64,000 bases of DNA, from the NCBI GenBank assembly GCA_024449915.1, contig JAMZAV010000295.1, positions 124,001 to 188,000 on the forward strand, written 5' to 3'. Within the stretch, counting starts at the first letter, position 1; every line of letters begins with the position of its first letter. Below are positions 23,582 through 36,161 of the stretch, piece after piece. A program made the position numbers and the translations under genes. The DNA is from Sweltsa coloradensis. Taxonomy: Eukaryota > Arthropoda > Insecta > Plecoptera > Chloroperlidae. Below the pieces are notes generated by a model. That model searched no databases. It worked only from the letters and a program-made list of their open reading frames with translations, and was not told the origin of the DNA.

Positions 23582-24108
23582 CAGAAAGAATATCAGCTCT
23601 GCTATAACTTGTCATTAAACATGCATCTGCGCTTACCCTTTTTATCATGTAGAAAGTAGAAACTGAAATATATTTCAACTATCAAACACGAAAAGCAGAA
23701 GGAATGTGATTAAACTCATAAGTCTAAAGTGACATGTGACGTGTAGATTACCATAAGAAATTAATATGGTATTTAGAGACAAATTACAATAATGACTACT
23801 ATATTATATACAAATTACTAAAAACGACTTAGAATGCAAATCCGGGACATTTAAACGTCCTGGGATGTGTCTTTCGGGTCACCGGAACAGGTCAGAAAGA
23901 ATATCAGCTCTGCTATAACTTGTCATTAAACATGCATCTGCGCTTACCCTTTTTATCATGTAGAAAGTAGAAACTGAAATATATTTCAACTATCAAACAC
24001 GAAAAACAGAAGAAATGTGATTAAACTCAAAAGTCTAAAGTGACATGTCACGTGCAGATTAGCAAAATAAATTAATATGGTATTTGAAGACAAATTACAA
24101 TACGGTAC
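23582..24108. repeat. Direct duplication, offset about 311 bp
   Basis: Segments 23582-23790 and 23893-24108 are direct repeats, about 95 percent identical in the first 110 bp and slightly less afterwards. Both run from CAGAAAGAATATCAGCTCTG through CATGCATCTGCGCTTACCC to AATTAATATGGTATTT. A 100-bp spacer separates them. No coding frame is present. Confidence 0.8.
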
Positions 24109-24450
24109 AAAACGGTACAAATACGAGTTTTGTACCGTTTGACAAAAAAATTCGTACACCAACTGTTATTTTCAGAAAACTATTTTAGCTATAGTCAAGT
24201 TGTAGCTAAAGGTGTTTAGAAACTATGTCCAGAAAAACCGATTCTCAAAATTTAATTTTGAACTAGTCTTGTTATATCACACTTTTGTCCAAAAATCTAA
24301 ATATAATTTCCAAAAGTGAGGTTATGTCCCGCCCGAAAAATTCACGATTTTTTTTTCTGTTATTTTAAAGGCCTTCTTTCATTCAGCAAACTTTTCAGAC
24401 ATGTTTCTTCGACTTTCAAATTATCGGCCAGAGGCGGTACAATAGCCTTA
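24109..24450 (+). repeat. Dispersed repeat, copy of one arm of 54680-55260
   Basis: It shares, in reverse complement of 54680-54960, the blocks GAGGTTATGTCCCGCCC, CAGACATGTTTCTTCGACTTTC and the CCAACTGTTATTT...GAAACTATGTCCAG segment. A hairpin-prone TACAAAACGGTACAAATACG...TTTTGTACCG lies at about 24107-24140. Function is unknown; it is probably a decayed DNA-transposon copy. Confidence 0.5.
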
Positions 24451-24905
24451 ATACATTCCTGGAGCCTACCTATAGCTATATACTTGCCTCTAAAACGTTT
24501 TCTCTTATAACGCAAATATAAAAAGTTTTACTTCTAGCACTACACAAGCAAGTCGCACAATTGTTACTCTGTCTGGAAGTTCTTTAGGTGTTGAATTAGA
24601 TATTTTACCAATTTAAAACTTTTCAACACTGTTCAAGTTGAACTCAGTTGTTACCAACTGTCCAAAAAATGTAAACGCCAGGATAGGCAGAAAGTGGGAG
24701 AAAATTGAGATTTTCTCGCTTCTCATATTATTGACTAGCGCCAACTTGGAAGTTAGGCCGTGTTGAACATTGAAGTTGACGGTTGACGTATTCACATTTT
24801 ATTTGTTTTAATCTTGAATGCGTCGATAAGAACATGCATGTTGAACTCGGTGCCAACGTAAACTAAGCTGAAGATAATATCACGAGTACATTTTTAATAG
24901 GCCTA

Positions 24906-26601
24906 CTAGGAAGCTTCGCAAACGCTTTTTCAGGCGCGTTGTTGGATGAGCGTAATTGGTGCATTGAGCTGCCATGTGTAATGCGGATTTTCTGTTGTTG
25001 TGTGAAAAAATCAGAAAAGTCGAAGATTTTTTTAATTAAATGTAATAAAAATGTTAAAAAATCGTAAAATTGAGATTTTCATAAGTAATAATTATTCAAT
25101 TACGCTCAAATTTCACACAAATCTATTTGAATGAGCGTAGCAAGCGAAGCGAAGATTCCGTTTCACTACACTGGAGAATAAAATCCGGAATGTTTTTTTT
25201 CTTTTTTTTTCTGTGTGTATTATTGTGTGTTTGCTAACACGATTCCGGCTAAACCGATACTCCAATTGCAATGAAATTTTATGGAGGCCTTCGAAATCTC
25301 TGAACTTAGAACTGCCACGATTTTGAGCGCAATCGGAAAATTATTTCTCATGAAAATCGCAATTTTACGATTTTTTTTTCGATTTTTAAAAAAATTCTTC
25401 GACTTATTACACCTAGAGAACCTGGATCTTATTAACTACGTAATTACACCTACATGCTTAATCCGATTTTAATGGTGTTTTCACAGAACCTTAATTTTTT
25501 GAATTAAGATATTCGTGTGAAATTTGAGCGCAATCGAAAAATTATTTCTCATGAAAATCGAAATTTTGCATTTTTTTTTCTTTTTTTAAACAATTCTTTG
25601 ACTTATGACACCTACATGCTTTATCCTATTGTAATGATTTTTTCACAGAACCTTAATTTTATGAATTAATATATTCGTGTAAAATTTGAGCGCAATCGAA
25701 TAATTACTTCTTATGAAATTCGCAATTTTAAGATTTTTTTCTTTTTTAAAATTACGATTAATAAAAAAATAAAAAAAATAAAGTTAATTTTTTATTTAAT
25801 TTAATAAAATTAAAAAAAAATCTTCGACTTAGTAGTAATTTTTTCACAGAACAACAGAAAATCCGCATAACACATGGCAGCTCAATGCACAAATTACGCT
25901 CATCCAACAACGCGGCGGGACTTAAGCGTTTTCCTAGTAATTCATAAAATTAAGGTTCTGCAAAAAAATCATTACAATAGGATAAAGCATGTGTTATAAG
26001 TCAAAAAAGTTAAAAAAAGAAAAAAAACGTAAAATTTCGATTTTATGAGAAATAATTTGTCGATTGCGCTCAAATTTCTCACGAATATCTAAATTTTTTA
26101 AATTTGGATTCCGTGAAAAAATTATTACAATCGGATAAAGCATGTAGGTGTTATAAGTCGAAGCAATTTAAAAAAATCGAAAAAAATCGTAAAATTGCGA
26201 TTTTAATGAGAAATAATTTTTAGATTGCGCTCAAAAACGTGGCAGTTCTAAGTTCAGAGATTTTGAAGGCCTCCAGAAAATTTAATAGAAATTGGAGTAT
26301 CGGTTTAGCTGGAATCGTGTTAACAAACACACAAAAATACAAAAAACAAAAAAATCGAAAAAATCGTTAAATTGCAATTTTCATGAGAAATTATTTGTCG
26401 ATAACTATTTTGAACCGTGCAGTTCTAAGTTCAGAGATTTCAAAGGTCTCCAGAAAATTTCATTGCAATTGGAGTATCGGTTTAGCCGGAATCGTGTTAA
26501 CGAACACACAAAAATACAAAAAAAAGAAAAAAAAACATTCCGGATTTTTTTCTCCAGTGTAATGAAATGGAATCTTCGCTTCGCTCGCTACGCTCATCCA
26601 A
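24906..26601 (-). mobile_element. Helentron-like element (subfamily II) split by a nested insertion
   Basis: Read on the minus strand, it starts TTGGATGAGCG at 26601 and ends CCTAG at 24906. It is interrupted by a second family member at 25127-25937, so its own parts are 24906-25126 and 25938-26601 (about 885 bp). Near its 3' end, a GCTCATCC block (the complement of the 5' end) is followed by a small hairpin and CTAG. This asymmetric arrangement characterises Helentron-type (HINE) elements. The part 26230-26520 contains a tandem duplication of about 175 bp. There is no coding capacity, so any transposition would need helicase and replication-initiator protein from elsewhere. Confidence 0.75.
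25127..25937 (+). mobile_element. Helentron-like element (subfamily II), nested copy
   Basis: It starts TTGAATGAGCGTAGCAAGCG and ends with GCTCATCC, an AACGC...GCGTT hairpin and CCTAG at 25937. It sits inside the minus-strand copy 24906-26601 and, when removed, the two host parts join to the sequence found in other copies (CACA(A/C)AAT(C/A)TATTAATTCAT type). It carries two to three degenerate internal repeats of about 165 bp, each with CAGAACCTTAATTTTATGAA and GAGCGCAATCG. Confidence 0.8.
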
Positions 26602-27071
26602 TAATTCTTGGGTCAACTAAAAAGGAATATATTTTTATTTAGGCCTATTGGGCAAATGCCTGATTTTTTCGAGTTGATGTTCTTTTAATGTACCTTACTA
26701 TAATACACGGCAAGCTGCAATTACAAGTATGACTGTATTTAGATTGTTCCTGAGTTTCCTGAGAGTGAGAACAGTGTACTGTACTGTGTACTTAGGCGAA
26801 ATAAGCGCGGATTCTGTGACTGTCTATGCTTATAATATAATATAATATTTATTTAATTTAAAACACATTCTTAAAAAATATAATGTTAACTGGTATCGTA
26901 ATACCTCCCCTTGTTGACTAAGGATATGTACGAGTTTTTTAAGGGCTGCCTTGTATTATTAGGCTACTTCTAAATTAACTCGCTACCCTCCCCATCTTAA
27001 AAAAACAAACAATAATTTCAGCGAGTTACTTTTTTAACAGTTGTTATACTGTCGGCTTAGGATTTGTTTAA
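26602..27071. other. No recognisable feature
   Basis: AT-rich spacer between two Helentron-like elements, with no gene or shared repeat. Confidence 0.45.
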
Positions 27072-27823
27072 CTAGGCCGCTTTGCGAACGCTTTATCCAG
27101 TCGCGTAAATGGATGAGCTTTTTTTTAAAAATATTTCTGTCCAATGATTACGTTTTTATGTGGAATCTCCTCACTTTTTCTATAGTTACTTGATATTACT
27201 TGTTCATTATACGCCTGTAAAAGGCTTATATTAAATCCTTTACTTCTATGAATTTTGACCAACTTTTTCAACTTTTTCTTTCAAGAAGTACTACATCACC
27301 ATAATTTTTATGTCAATGTAAAATATGAACGTTGTAGCCCCACCCGTTTGGTCAAAATCGGCCCAAATATCACGAAAATATCGTATTAAAAACCGGAGAA
27401 AAAATCGTAAAAGTACGATTTCAATAAGAAATATTTTTTCAACTGTCTTTAAAATCATAACATATATGATTTCAGTGATTTTAAACGTTCCTTTAAAGTT
27501 TCATCAATATCGGAGTAGCCGTTTACCAAATATCACGAAAATATCGCACTAAAAGTCGAAAAAAATCTTAAAAGTACGATATTTATGAAAAAATATATCT
27601 TCGATTGTACCCAAAAACAATACAGCTCTAAGTTCAGAGATTTCGAAGGTCCCCTCCAATTTTCATCAAGATCGCATATGCCGTTTGCCCGGTAGAGAGC
27701 GAACAAACAGACAAAAAAACTAACAAAAACAAAACACCCGAGTTATTTTTCTTGGGGTAACGTAAGGAAAAAACAAACAAAAAAACACAAAGTCAAATTG
27801 AAGTCTTCGCTTCGCTCATCCAA
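27072..27823 (-). mobile_element. Helentron-like element (subfamily I)
   Basis: Minus-strand 5' end TTGGATGAGCGAAGCGAAG at 27823, 3' end CCTAG at 27072. The subterminal GCTCATCC and a GCG-rich hairpin precede the CTAG end. Internally it shares CGGGCAAACGGCATA and GACCAAACGGGTGGGGC with the elements at 28493, 41775 and 51114. Repeated AAAATCG/CGATTTT blocks make up the body. It is non-coding. Confidence 0.75.
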
Positions 27824-28492
27824 AAACCGAGACAAGCTTCGATTTTTTATATACAATTTTCAAACAATTTTTTTGTATTGAAATCGGTAGAATATGTTGT
27901 CATTTGGTGGGAGTGCTCCACACAAATCGCTCCGATTTAATTAAAAAATGATCCCGGGCTCCGCACTTACAGTTTGTTAGGAAGCAAACTATCCTTGGTC
28001 TACAAGAGGAGATACCAGTTAACATGGCGGAATCGACTTCCACAGACCCTTAAATTAAATTATCAAACGTCCCGCACGACATAGGAAAGCAAAGACCCGA
28101 GTGCAGCCAGCGGGCAAGTCAGAGATTGCCCGTTGTTATCGAGTTATATTCGAGTTACGAGCCACGACGCTCGAGTCCATCAAACCCACGTTAAGTTGCG
28201 ATGTTTTTGAGTTGCAGTGAGTTGCAAGCCACGTGTCTGCTTCGAGGGGGCTGTGATTCTAGAAGGCCTTGTTCTCTCATGTTGCTATGCTAAACGGCCC
28301 GGAAACTAACTTGGTTTTCACTTTCACTTACAAGTTACAACTTCAGGTGGCGCGGATAGGAAACTTCTGAACTCAGATTCCCGTGTGTGACGTCATTCTA
28401 GGGGGACAGAAATGAATCCGACTTGTTTTCTTTTGTTTCGTTCAATTTATTCGATTTTTGTTAAAAAAAATATTCTTGCACCAGGAGATATT
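27824..28492. other. Unique spacer with a CRE palindrome
   Basis: Less AT-rich than its neighbours and free of the shared repeats, with TGACGTCA at 28388-28395. It could be a regulatory or exonic stretch, but there is no splice-bounded open frame I would defend. Confidence 0.25.
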
Positions 28493-29173
28493 TTGGATGA
28501 GCTAAGCGAAGACTTCAATGTCACTTACCCCGAGAAAAATAGCTCGGGTGTTTTTTTGTCTGTTTATTCGCTCTCTACCGGGCAAACGGCATATCCGAAC
28601 TTGATGAAAATTGGAGGGGACCTTCGAAATCTCTGAACTTAGACCCGCCACGTTTCTGGGTACAATCGAAGAAATATTTCTCGTGAATATATTACTTTCA
28701 CGATTTCTCCCCGATTTTTAATACGATGTTTTCGCGATTTGGGTCGATTCTGACCAAACGGTTGGGGCTACAACGTTCATATTTTACGTGGACATTACGG
28801 TAATGGTGTTGTAGTGCATTTTGAAAGGAAAAGCTAACCAGAATTCATAGAAATAAGGGTTTTAATATACCTTTACAGGTGTATAATCAACACCTAACTA
28901 TATAAACTTGACAACAATCACCTACAATGCGTACAAAAAGCGTCTTTGGACCTCGAGAAATGTTACATTTTATTGTTAATTGATAATACCATAGCAATTA
29001 ATACTATTTCATAAAAATTATCTTATTTAACAAAAATAATTTTGCAATTGAGCTTGAAAAAGTAATGAGATCCCATCGCATACAAAAACTTGCTTATCAT
29101 TTCATTGGACATAAATAAACAAAAAAGCTCATACATCAACGCGACTGGAAAAAGCGTTTTCGAAGCGGTCTAG
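28493..29173 (+). mobile_element. Helentron-like element (subfamily I)
   Basis: It begins TTGGATGAGCTAAGCGAAG and ends GCTCATACATCAACGCG, hairpin, then GTCTAG at 29173 followed by T. Inner blocks CTACCGGGCAAACGGCATA, CCTTCGAAATCTCTGAAC and CGATTCTGACCAAACGG define subfamily I. It supplies the best full-length match for the fragment at 6303-6670. Confidence 0.75.
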
Positions 29174-29339
29174 TTTTTAAATATTCATAAAAATATATAT
29201 TATGCATAATATAAATAAAAACCCTATACGAACTTTAACCACGGTCTTACATTAAAAGCACTTTACTCTTAATACTTAGCTATCCATCCGGTGGGCTCTA
29301 AAAGAACAAGAATTGTCGTTCTCGACTCGAATTCACCAT

Positions 29340-29500
29340 GTTAATTTTTATATTTTTGTCATCAGGGACCCTCCCCATCCCATTGACGACCTCCCCGACG
29401 GTGACGACCATGACAACACGAACGATGACGACCGCGACGAGAGAATCCCCCCTTTTCTCCCCCTACCCGTGGCTGGTTCTGACCAGCATATAGGATGTTC
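29340..29500 (-). repeat. Dispersed repeat related to 62005-62400
   Basis: In reverse complement it shares CTGGTCAGAACCAGCC and the GTCGTC-rich, GGGGAGG-containing stretch with 62125-62240. The Asp-rich open frame across it is a by-product of the GAC-rich sequence and is not a gene. Confidence 0.45.
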
Positions 29501-29604
29501 CTCCGCATATCCGCAAGGCTAGAGTGGCGCATTTAACGGTTGGAGCGCTCTTAATCCAAATAAACAAAAAACTAATTCGCGATGTGATGTGTAGGCCTAG
29601 GCCC

Positions 29605-29706
29605 AAGCTAGGTTGTCCACAATACCTGCTCCCACAATGTGAGTTTTTCATTGACGCTGGCCGCAAATGAAAGGGATTCGGTCAGGTAGTGTGGACAACC
29701 TATGGC
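29605..29706. repeat. Short inverted repeat, about 100 bp
   Basis: The arms AGGTTGTCCACAATACCTG (from 29610) and CAGGTAGTGTGGACAACCT (to 29701) pair almost perfectly around a 53-bp loop. It may be a very small MITE. No clear target duplication is seen. Confidence 0.55.
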
Positions 29707-30562
29707 TAGCATACGGTTTCCTTATAAATATACCATTTCACGTCAACAATGTGCAATTGATGTCTATATTCGTGAAGTATGTAAGATAATTACTCATTAC
29801 TCTTGACATATATAATGTGCAATTGCGTATTGTTTTCCAATTATGGTGATGAAGATGGATGTATAGGAAGTGAAGTCATGGAAATACGCTCGGAATATGT
29901 TAGCTGGATATGGGCATAGCTGTGACGGAAATCAATGCAAAGATGCTGTAATTTTTCTCTTAGCTAAATCAATTAGTGTTATGTACACGACCTTCATGGC
30001 TGAATGATTATCATCTATTATTAGTAACTGAAGAGTTTATCACAGAAACAGCTAATGTCCTAGAATTACCGATAAAAATTAGTATTTTCACTGGAAATAA
30101 TACTATCATAAAAGTTTTGACAAAAACAACCTATGTCACACGTTTAGACTGGAAAAACAACAGTTTGTGTTTTTTACAAAAACAACCAAAGTCCATTATT
30201 TTTTCCAGCTTTAAAGCCGGTGCATTTAGGTGACAGCTGTCCAGCTGTTCTATGTTTCTGGAACACTAGGCCTACTTTAATAAAAACGCATGCTTTTTCA
30301 AATTATTTTATAAAAACAACCAAGTCCGAAACTTTTTATGGGGGTCTTTCCCGGAGAAAAAAAAAAACTATCATCAAGATACACAGTTAGAACCAAAAAA
30401 ATAATATGCACATAATACATTAACGGATGGTATGAAGTTTAATTGATCTCCAGCAAAATGTGTTTTTTGGTCATGGGCTGTTTTTTTTTAATAAACCTCT
30501 CAACCCTCAACTTTTTAATATAATTCAAGTTTGCTGAATTGATCATCTTCAGAACTTTAAAA
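29707..30562. other. No recognisable feature
   Basis: AT-rich; an 85-codon open frame at 29976-30233 has no family signature and no splice context. I see no gene. Confidence 0.4.
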
Positions 30563-31284
30563 CTAGGAAACGCTCAGTTGGACGCGTTGATAAGCGAGCG
30601 CGTGCTATAGCTAGACCCACATTGCAATTTTTTTAAATTTTAAAATTTGTGACGTTCGCTGTCCACGGGGCCATGTTTCCAATATTATTTATTATTGGCA
30701 AGGTAGGCCTATTTGGGTTAACCTTTACTTTGTGGATAAAATCCACCGCCATCTAGAGGACCTTGACATCATTTCTTTGGGAAAACTATTTTAACTATTT
30801 GGTAACAAATAATACACTGCTTCCTCGATCGTATTTTGATTACTTCTAGGTGGCAGTGCATAGTGTGAAACTCGTGCGACTTTTCGTTGCCATCACGGTC
30901 CAATTTTGTTCCATGGTTGCCATGGTAACGTTCCTTTTGTTAAAATGTAATTTCCATCTACACCACTTATCGGATCAAAATTAAATTAACATATTCGTGA
31001 CCGAACGGACATTCTAAATGATTTGGTCACCTCAGATTTTGTCGCGTTTAGTTTTAAAAAAAAACTTTCGTTTAACTTTAATGTTACTTTTTAACTTTTT
31101 GAACGATGTTGCCACAAAACTAATGGCATTCAATCGGGAACGAAGCTTGCGAATGGTCAAAATTTCAACTCGATCCGAGCCTCCGTTCGAACGTTATGGC
31201 GAGACATACAAACAAACAAAAAACAAAAAAAACAAAACCAGTGACTATTTTTTCCGGCAGAGTCAAATGGAAACGCTCGCTTAA
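30563..31284 (-). mobile_element. Helentron-like element (divergent subfamily III)
   Basis: Minus-strand 5' end TTAAGCGAGCGTTTCC at 31284, 3' end at 30563 with CGCTCGCTTATC, then an AACGC...GCGTT hairpin and CCTAG followed by T. Architecture is identical to the GGATGAGC elements, but the terminal sequence differs (AAGCGAGCG instead of GGATGAGCG) and the body is only loosely similar. The open frame 31018-31284 lies inside the element and is not a gene. Confidence 0.6.
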
Positions 31285-32429
31285 TAAAGTTAATATGTTC
31301 GGTTGATTATGAATCAATCTTGACTGAATACTGATGATGGACGGAGTGTTTACGCTTCAAGTAGTTTGCGAAACAAAATTATAATTCAATTTTGGTTATG
31401 CAAATTGCACCATTACTTTGATTTTAATGCGCTAACGAGTTAGTTATTAATTCATTCTTAACCCAGTTTGTTCGTGGGATGCAAATCTATCGTGGAAAGT
31501 TGGTTCAACAAATAGAAAATAAACTTCTGATGGGAAGTGCTTTAGAAAAATGTGCTTCAAGTGAAAAACATTAATTCTTCATTTCTTTCCGGAAGAAAGA
31601 AGTTGTCGGGAAACTCTCGAGTTTAACAGGCAAACATAATTATACAGTGAGGTCCCTTGTTGACTGTTCATGAAATTCTCACCCAAACACATTCAAACTC
31701 AATGCCGTTGTACACTTAATGTCATTATTATCTTCTCCAGTTTCTTCTTCTATCTCTACATCGATATCAAGTCTAAAAGAAGCATAATTGTATAGTGTTA
31801 CATAGTGGTAATATTTTAGATTTTGTACGATCAGACTTCTTAAATTAAAGTTTTCTTACCAGTCTACATTATTGTTAATTTTAAAGTATAGTGAACTGTT
31901 GTAAGTTTTACGAACTTTGAAAATAACCACATTCCGAAAAGTAAAAACACCATGTCATACTAAAAGAGAATACTGGTAGCCGAGAAGGCCACGTCTTCTT
32001 TCTAGCTCTGAAGGAGATTTTTGTTACACGTTTTCTTAGAAGGATACTGAATGAGGATACTGACTGCATTGTCTTACTTCGCAGTCGTCCCCAGCTCCAG
32101 ACACCATTGTTGCAAAGCTTGTTGCATTTTATAATAGACAAAATAAGAAGGAAACGGTTACATTACGTTGCATACGTGTGCTAGAATATTAATACATGCA
32201 TATGGTGATTGTATCTGTACAAGAGTTTTGTTTGGAAGTAAAATTGTTTTATTCTGTTTTATACATGACATTGGCACGGTTCATGTATATCTTATCAATC
32301 CTAAGTGCGCACACGTGAACCGTACTTGATATTTTACGTTCAGTATATATGCGCAACAACCCGAGGGCCACATTATTACTATTGTGTTGTGTACCTAGTA
32401 TAGTTGTTACTACAGAAATTACATGGTTC

Positions 32430-32560
32430 AATGGGGTAGCCTATTCATCCGCTAAATTCAAAAAAATATATTTCATTCACCCAACTATGGTATCTAATTA
32501 ATTTAAAAATGAACGGGAAATTTTTTGGGTCCACCATGAACCCTCCAAAAAATTTCAAAC
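32430..32560 (-). repeat. Dispersed repeat, copy 2
   Basis: Reverse complement of the repeat at 1-135, sharing GGTGGACCCA, GAATGAAATATATTTTTT and TTAGCGG.TGAATA in order. Its boundaries are uncertain. Confidence 0.5.
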
Positions 32561-33414
32561 TTAGTATTTTTCAAGCTAGGTCCCATCGGCAAAAAATTCC
32601 GATAAGAAATAACATGGGGATGATCTTTATGCCCCGTGACCTTGGGGGATATTGATCCAAAAACACATTGGCCATTATTGACGTATAGTGGACAGCCTTT
32701 TCAGTAAATCATGCTATATTTTGTTTAGTTATTTGGGCAAGTGGTTCGGTCAAAATAATGCTGATTACCAACAAAAGGGATGTGATTTTGGAATGCATAT
32801 TTTTGCATGTTTGAGTGTATATTTTGCACAGTTTCAAGACACGATGTTGTAAAGCATTTTAGATTGGTACGATGCTCTAGTATCTATGTGGAACAAAAAG
32901 AAGCAGATCACTTTTCGACCTCAAATTTTAATTATTAAAAAAAAAACGGGATGCTGTTTATAAAGGATGGGATTTATAAAGGATGCGTTATCAGAGCACT
33001 TTTCAGATTTTAAATTGTCGCCTTTGCAAACTTGGGAAATTACTAAAAATCACCTGTTAGTGGTTTTTTTTCCCGTTACCGACAAAAGTAAGCACTATTT
33101 AAAAAATGTGCTCTGATCCCGATACAAAGCCACAACCCGATAGGATGAACGATAGAGCTTCCAAGTTCCAAGTGATCCAGACTATACCTCTGCATTCTGC
33201 GTCAAAGCGAGGCCGAAGCCTACTTTGCTCGAGCTTATCATTTTTCGGAAATGTTTCGAAAATGATTAATTCCTATCCATACCGAACCGTTATTTCGATG
33301 TCATATCCTAGATAACCTTTCAGTCAGTTCCGTTTCGTCTAATTGAATATCTTTGGCTTAAGTTATTTACTAAAACACGATGTTGTCAACAAACATTTTC
33401 ACAAATCCTCCATG

Positions 33415-33480
33415 CACAATAATTGTCCTATCCGCCACATACGTAGTTAGACACCTGAAGAGGGGCATGAATTGCACCCC
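33415..33480 (+). mobile_element. 3' fragment of SINE family B
   Basis: It carries AATTGTCCTATCCGCCA and TACGTAGTTAGACACCTGAA, matching 54135-54175 and, inverted, 57768-57790. The tRNA-like head is missing. Confidence 0.5.
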
Positions 33481-34029
33481 AGGCAGGCTTGCCACAACAA
33501 TGATTTATATGAGATTTGAAGAAAGTCGGCAGCGAAAATAAATATTAAATTTATACTAAAGGTTTATATTTTTTTAGGTTTGCAAAGACACAATATGTTA
33601 GTTGTATAATTCTGTTCTAAGTTCTCACAAACCAATACCACAGATTAAATCAAACAACGTGAAATGCAAAACAAATATTTAACCAATAATTTAAGTAAAC
33701 ACTGAAGTTAAATTAAAGTTGAAATACTCAAAATTTTAATATTCAAAGTACTCGTCTACAGAATAAAGTGTATTTTCCATAGACTACCAATGTCAGTTTA
33801 GAAAGTATTTTGGGGAGTTTGTTATAAAGTTTATAAATTGTTAATAATATGTGTAGAGTTCTGTTGGGTGAGGTTTGTTACTAGAAAAATCGGGATGCAT
33901 GTCCGAGCTTAATGTGGTCTTGGATTTATTAATTGATAGTCTTTTGATAAGAGGTACCGCTTCTTTAACTTTTTTTCTAGTCAACTCTCGAGTTAGAACG
34001 TTATTTTAGCATTTGCAATCTGTAAGTGT

Positions 34030-34080
34030 TAGTGGGTGGAACTCTAAATACGATTTTCTATTTATTTATTTGTTTATCTA
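34030..34080 (+). mobile_element. 3' tail of the core SINE family
   Basis: AGTGGGTGGAACTCTAAATACGATT followed by a TATTTATTTATTTG tail matches the last 40-50 bp of the core SINE (GAGTGGGTAGACTCTAAATAC plus AT-rich tail) seen at 49145-49195 and 57068-57110. Only the tail is present. Confidence 0.5.
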
Positions 34081-36161
34081 AGTGTGTAAGTGCCGTGCCG
34101 TTTTCACCTTTCCACAGAAGAAAACTGTGCTTGAACCTTCAGCTAGGATTGCTAGTTACGGGCCTCGCGTTCTACCGCCTGAGCTCCCTCATAATCTCAT
34201 CCTACATTAAATGCACAATATTCTGTCAGGTGTTTGTATTGGGAATACATCTCGGTGTCACCTGTCATCGAATAACAGTAATTGCGGAGGTAATAACATC
34301 CGACATTAATCCACCTATAACTAAGGCAATACGCCAATTAGTGTAATACTCCCCGAATCCCAGTGCAAACTGTATTCGATCATAATCTAGGTGCGTCTGG
34401 GGACTTTCACAACCACTGTTTAATAGAGTCGAGCGAATATATGGTACAGTGCATGAACAAACGTGGATCACGAAGGCGAGATTGCGTTTATCGTACTATA
34501 CTTAATATTATTATTTACTTTTTGAACATAGGGCAAAACTAGCTGGCCATAGAATTAAGAAAATAAAATGTACATATTCTCTAGAATTAAGTATACACAA
34601 TATCTATGTATTGTACTTACTTATACTTACTTATCATAATATATAGGCCAAACTGAGGGCCAAATACAAATTCTGGCCACAAAAAAGGGTAATAAGCCTA
34701 CAATATAAAATTATTGTCTTAAAAATGTAAAAATCAGACCCTAATAAAATATTCTATAATAAAACGTGACGGTCACATTGCTGGTGGTAAGAATTAGATT
34801 AGAGCTTAGCCCCATCACACAGTCTTACCATTAGAACAATATACGCAATTGTAATATACAAAACGCACAACAACATACGCAATAATTGCAATATAAGAGA
34901 CACATAAGCCACAAACATTACACACAATAAAATAACACATAAATGTAATACAAAACTTAACATGTATGATGGCTTTACTTGTTTTACAACAAATCTATTC
35001 AGATTCAATTTTAAGCAGCGTTCTTTTATGAGTTTCACTCAACAAAAGCAATTTTATTCCACTATTTACTCAACACATTCAATAGGTTGGTACATACAAA
35101 ACTTTTTATATACGTCGAATTTAACTCAAATATTGTGTTTAATTGTGGTTAGACACAATAGCGAAAAAAAATACTGATTGATATCCATTGTATTTACTTT
35201 TTTGGTTCAAAACTTTTGATATGTTCGATGGTATTCAACATTTTCCGATGGAATAATTGGAAATAAATACAAATGAAAAGTAACAATTGTAAAACAAAAC
35301 GCTTCAACTCACCGAATTAGAGCCCCAAGCAGTTGTTTAATTGTTTAATGAAATCGTTTAACAAATAGTATAATTCCAATTAAAAACAAAACTTTTATCA
35401 GCCAATAAGTAAATTATCGGTAAAATTTCAGAATAATTAAAAATTTCACATTGGCCCTGGGGAGGCTTTCCACGATAAATGAAAACATGGTTTATCGCTC
35501 ACACGCCCACGTATTAAATACATGGAGGGCAAAACATTGACTTTTATGAAACTACGATTCACACTGACAATTTCATACATAGATGTCTAAATCAGCAGCC
35601 ATTATACTGGAAGCAAATGTAGAAGAGTTGATCGGTGAAGATGAAAAATGGTTCTGTCCAATCATATTTTCAGTTTTCTGTATAAATAATTAACATTTGT
35701 ATGGTCTCTGCAGCCAAAGCTGTTGCTTTGCGACACAGATTAATAAACAATAAATTAATATTATTGGTTTAAATTTAAGGTTTTCCTCTACCATATAGAA
35801 CGAATTCTATGATGAGTCCCGCACACATGAACGCATTTCCATACAATTATTTTAGTGTGTATAAACCAATGTTGGACCGTGGTATATGTCTGAAGAAGAG
35901 GTTACATTGGCATCGAATCAATTGAATAAATACAAACTATTTCTGCATCGAAGGAGATATTCTTTTTAATTCGATTATCGCATTCGGCCAACTCCAATAT
36001 TAAAACCACGCGGAATCGCCTTATTTTAGTAACATTCCACAAAAATATTCGCAAAACTGGAAAAGTGACTTATAAATCCTATGTAGTTTCGTTTGAACTA
36101 TAGTCTGCCAAAATAAAGACTCAAATATTATGATCAGTACGATTTCCAATTGTGGTATTAA

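Larger units (their letters stand above)
31285..36161. other. Mostly featureless stretch with short repeat remnants
   Basis: About 4.9 kb of AT-rich DNA with no supportable gene. Repeat remnants are listed separately (32430-32560, 33415-33480, 34030-34080). Open frames of up to 106 codons show no family motif and no splice-bounded structure. A small hairpin (CGATAAA...TTTATCG) sits at about 35474-35497. Confidence 0.4.
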
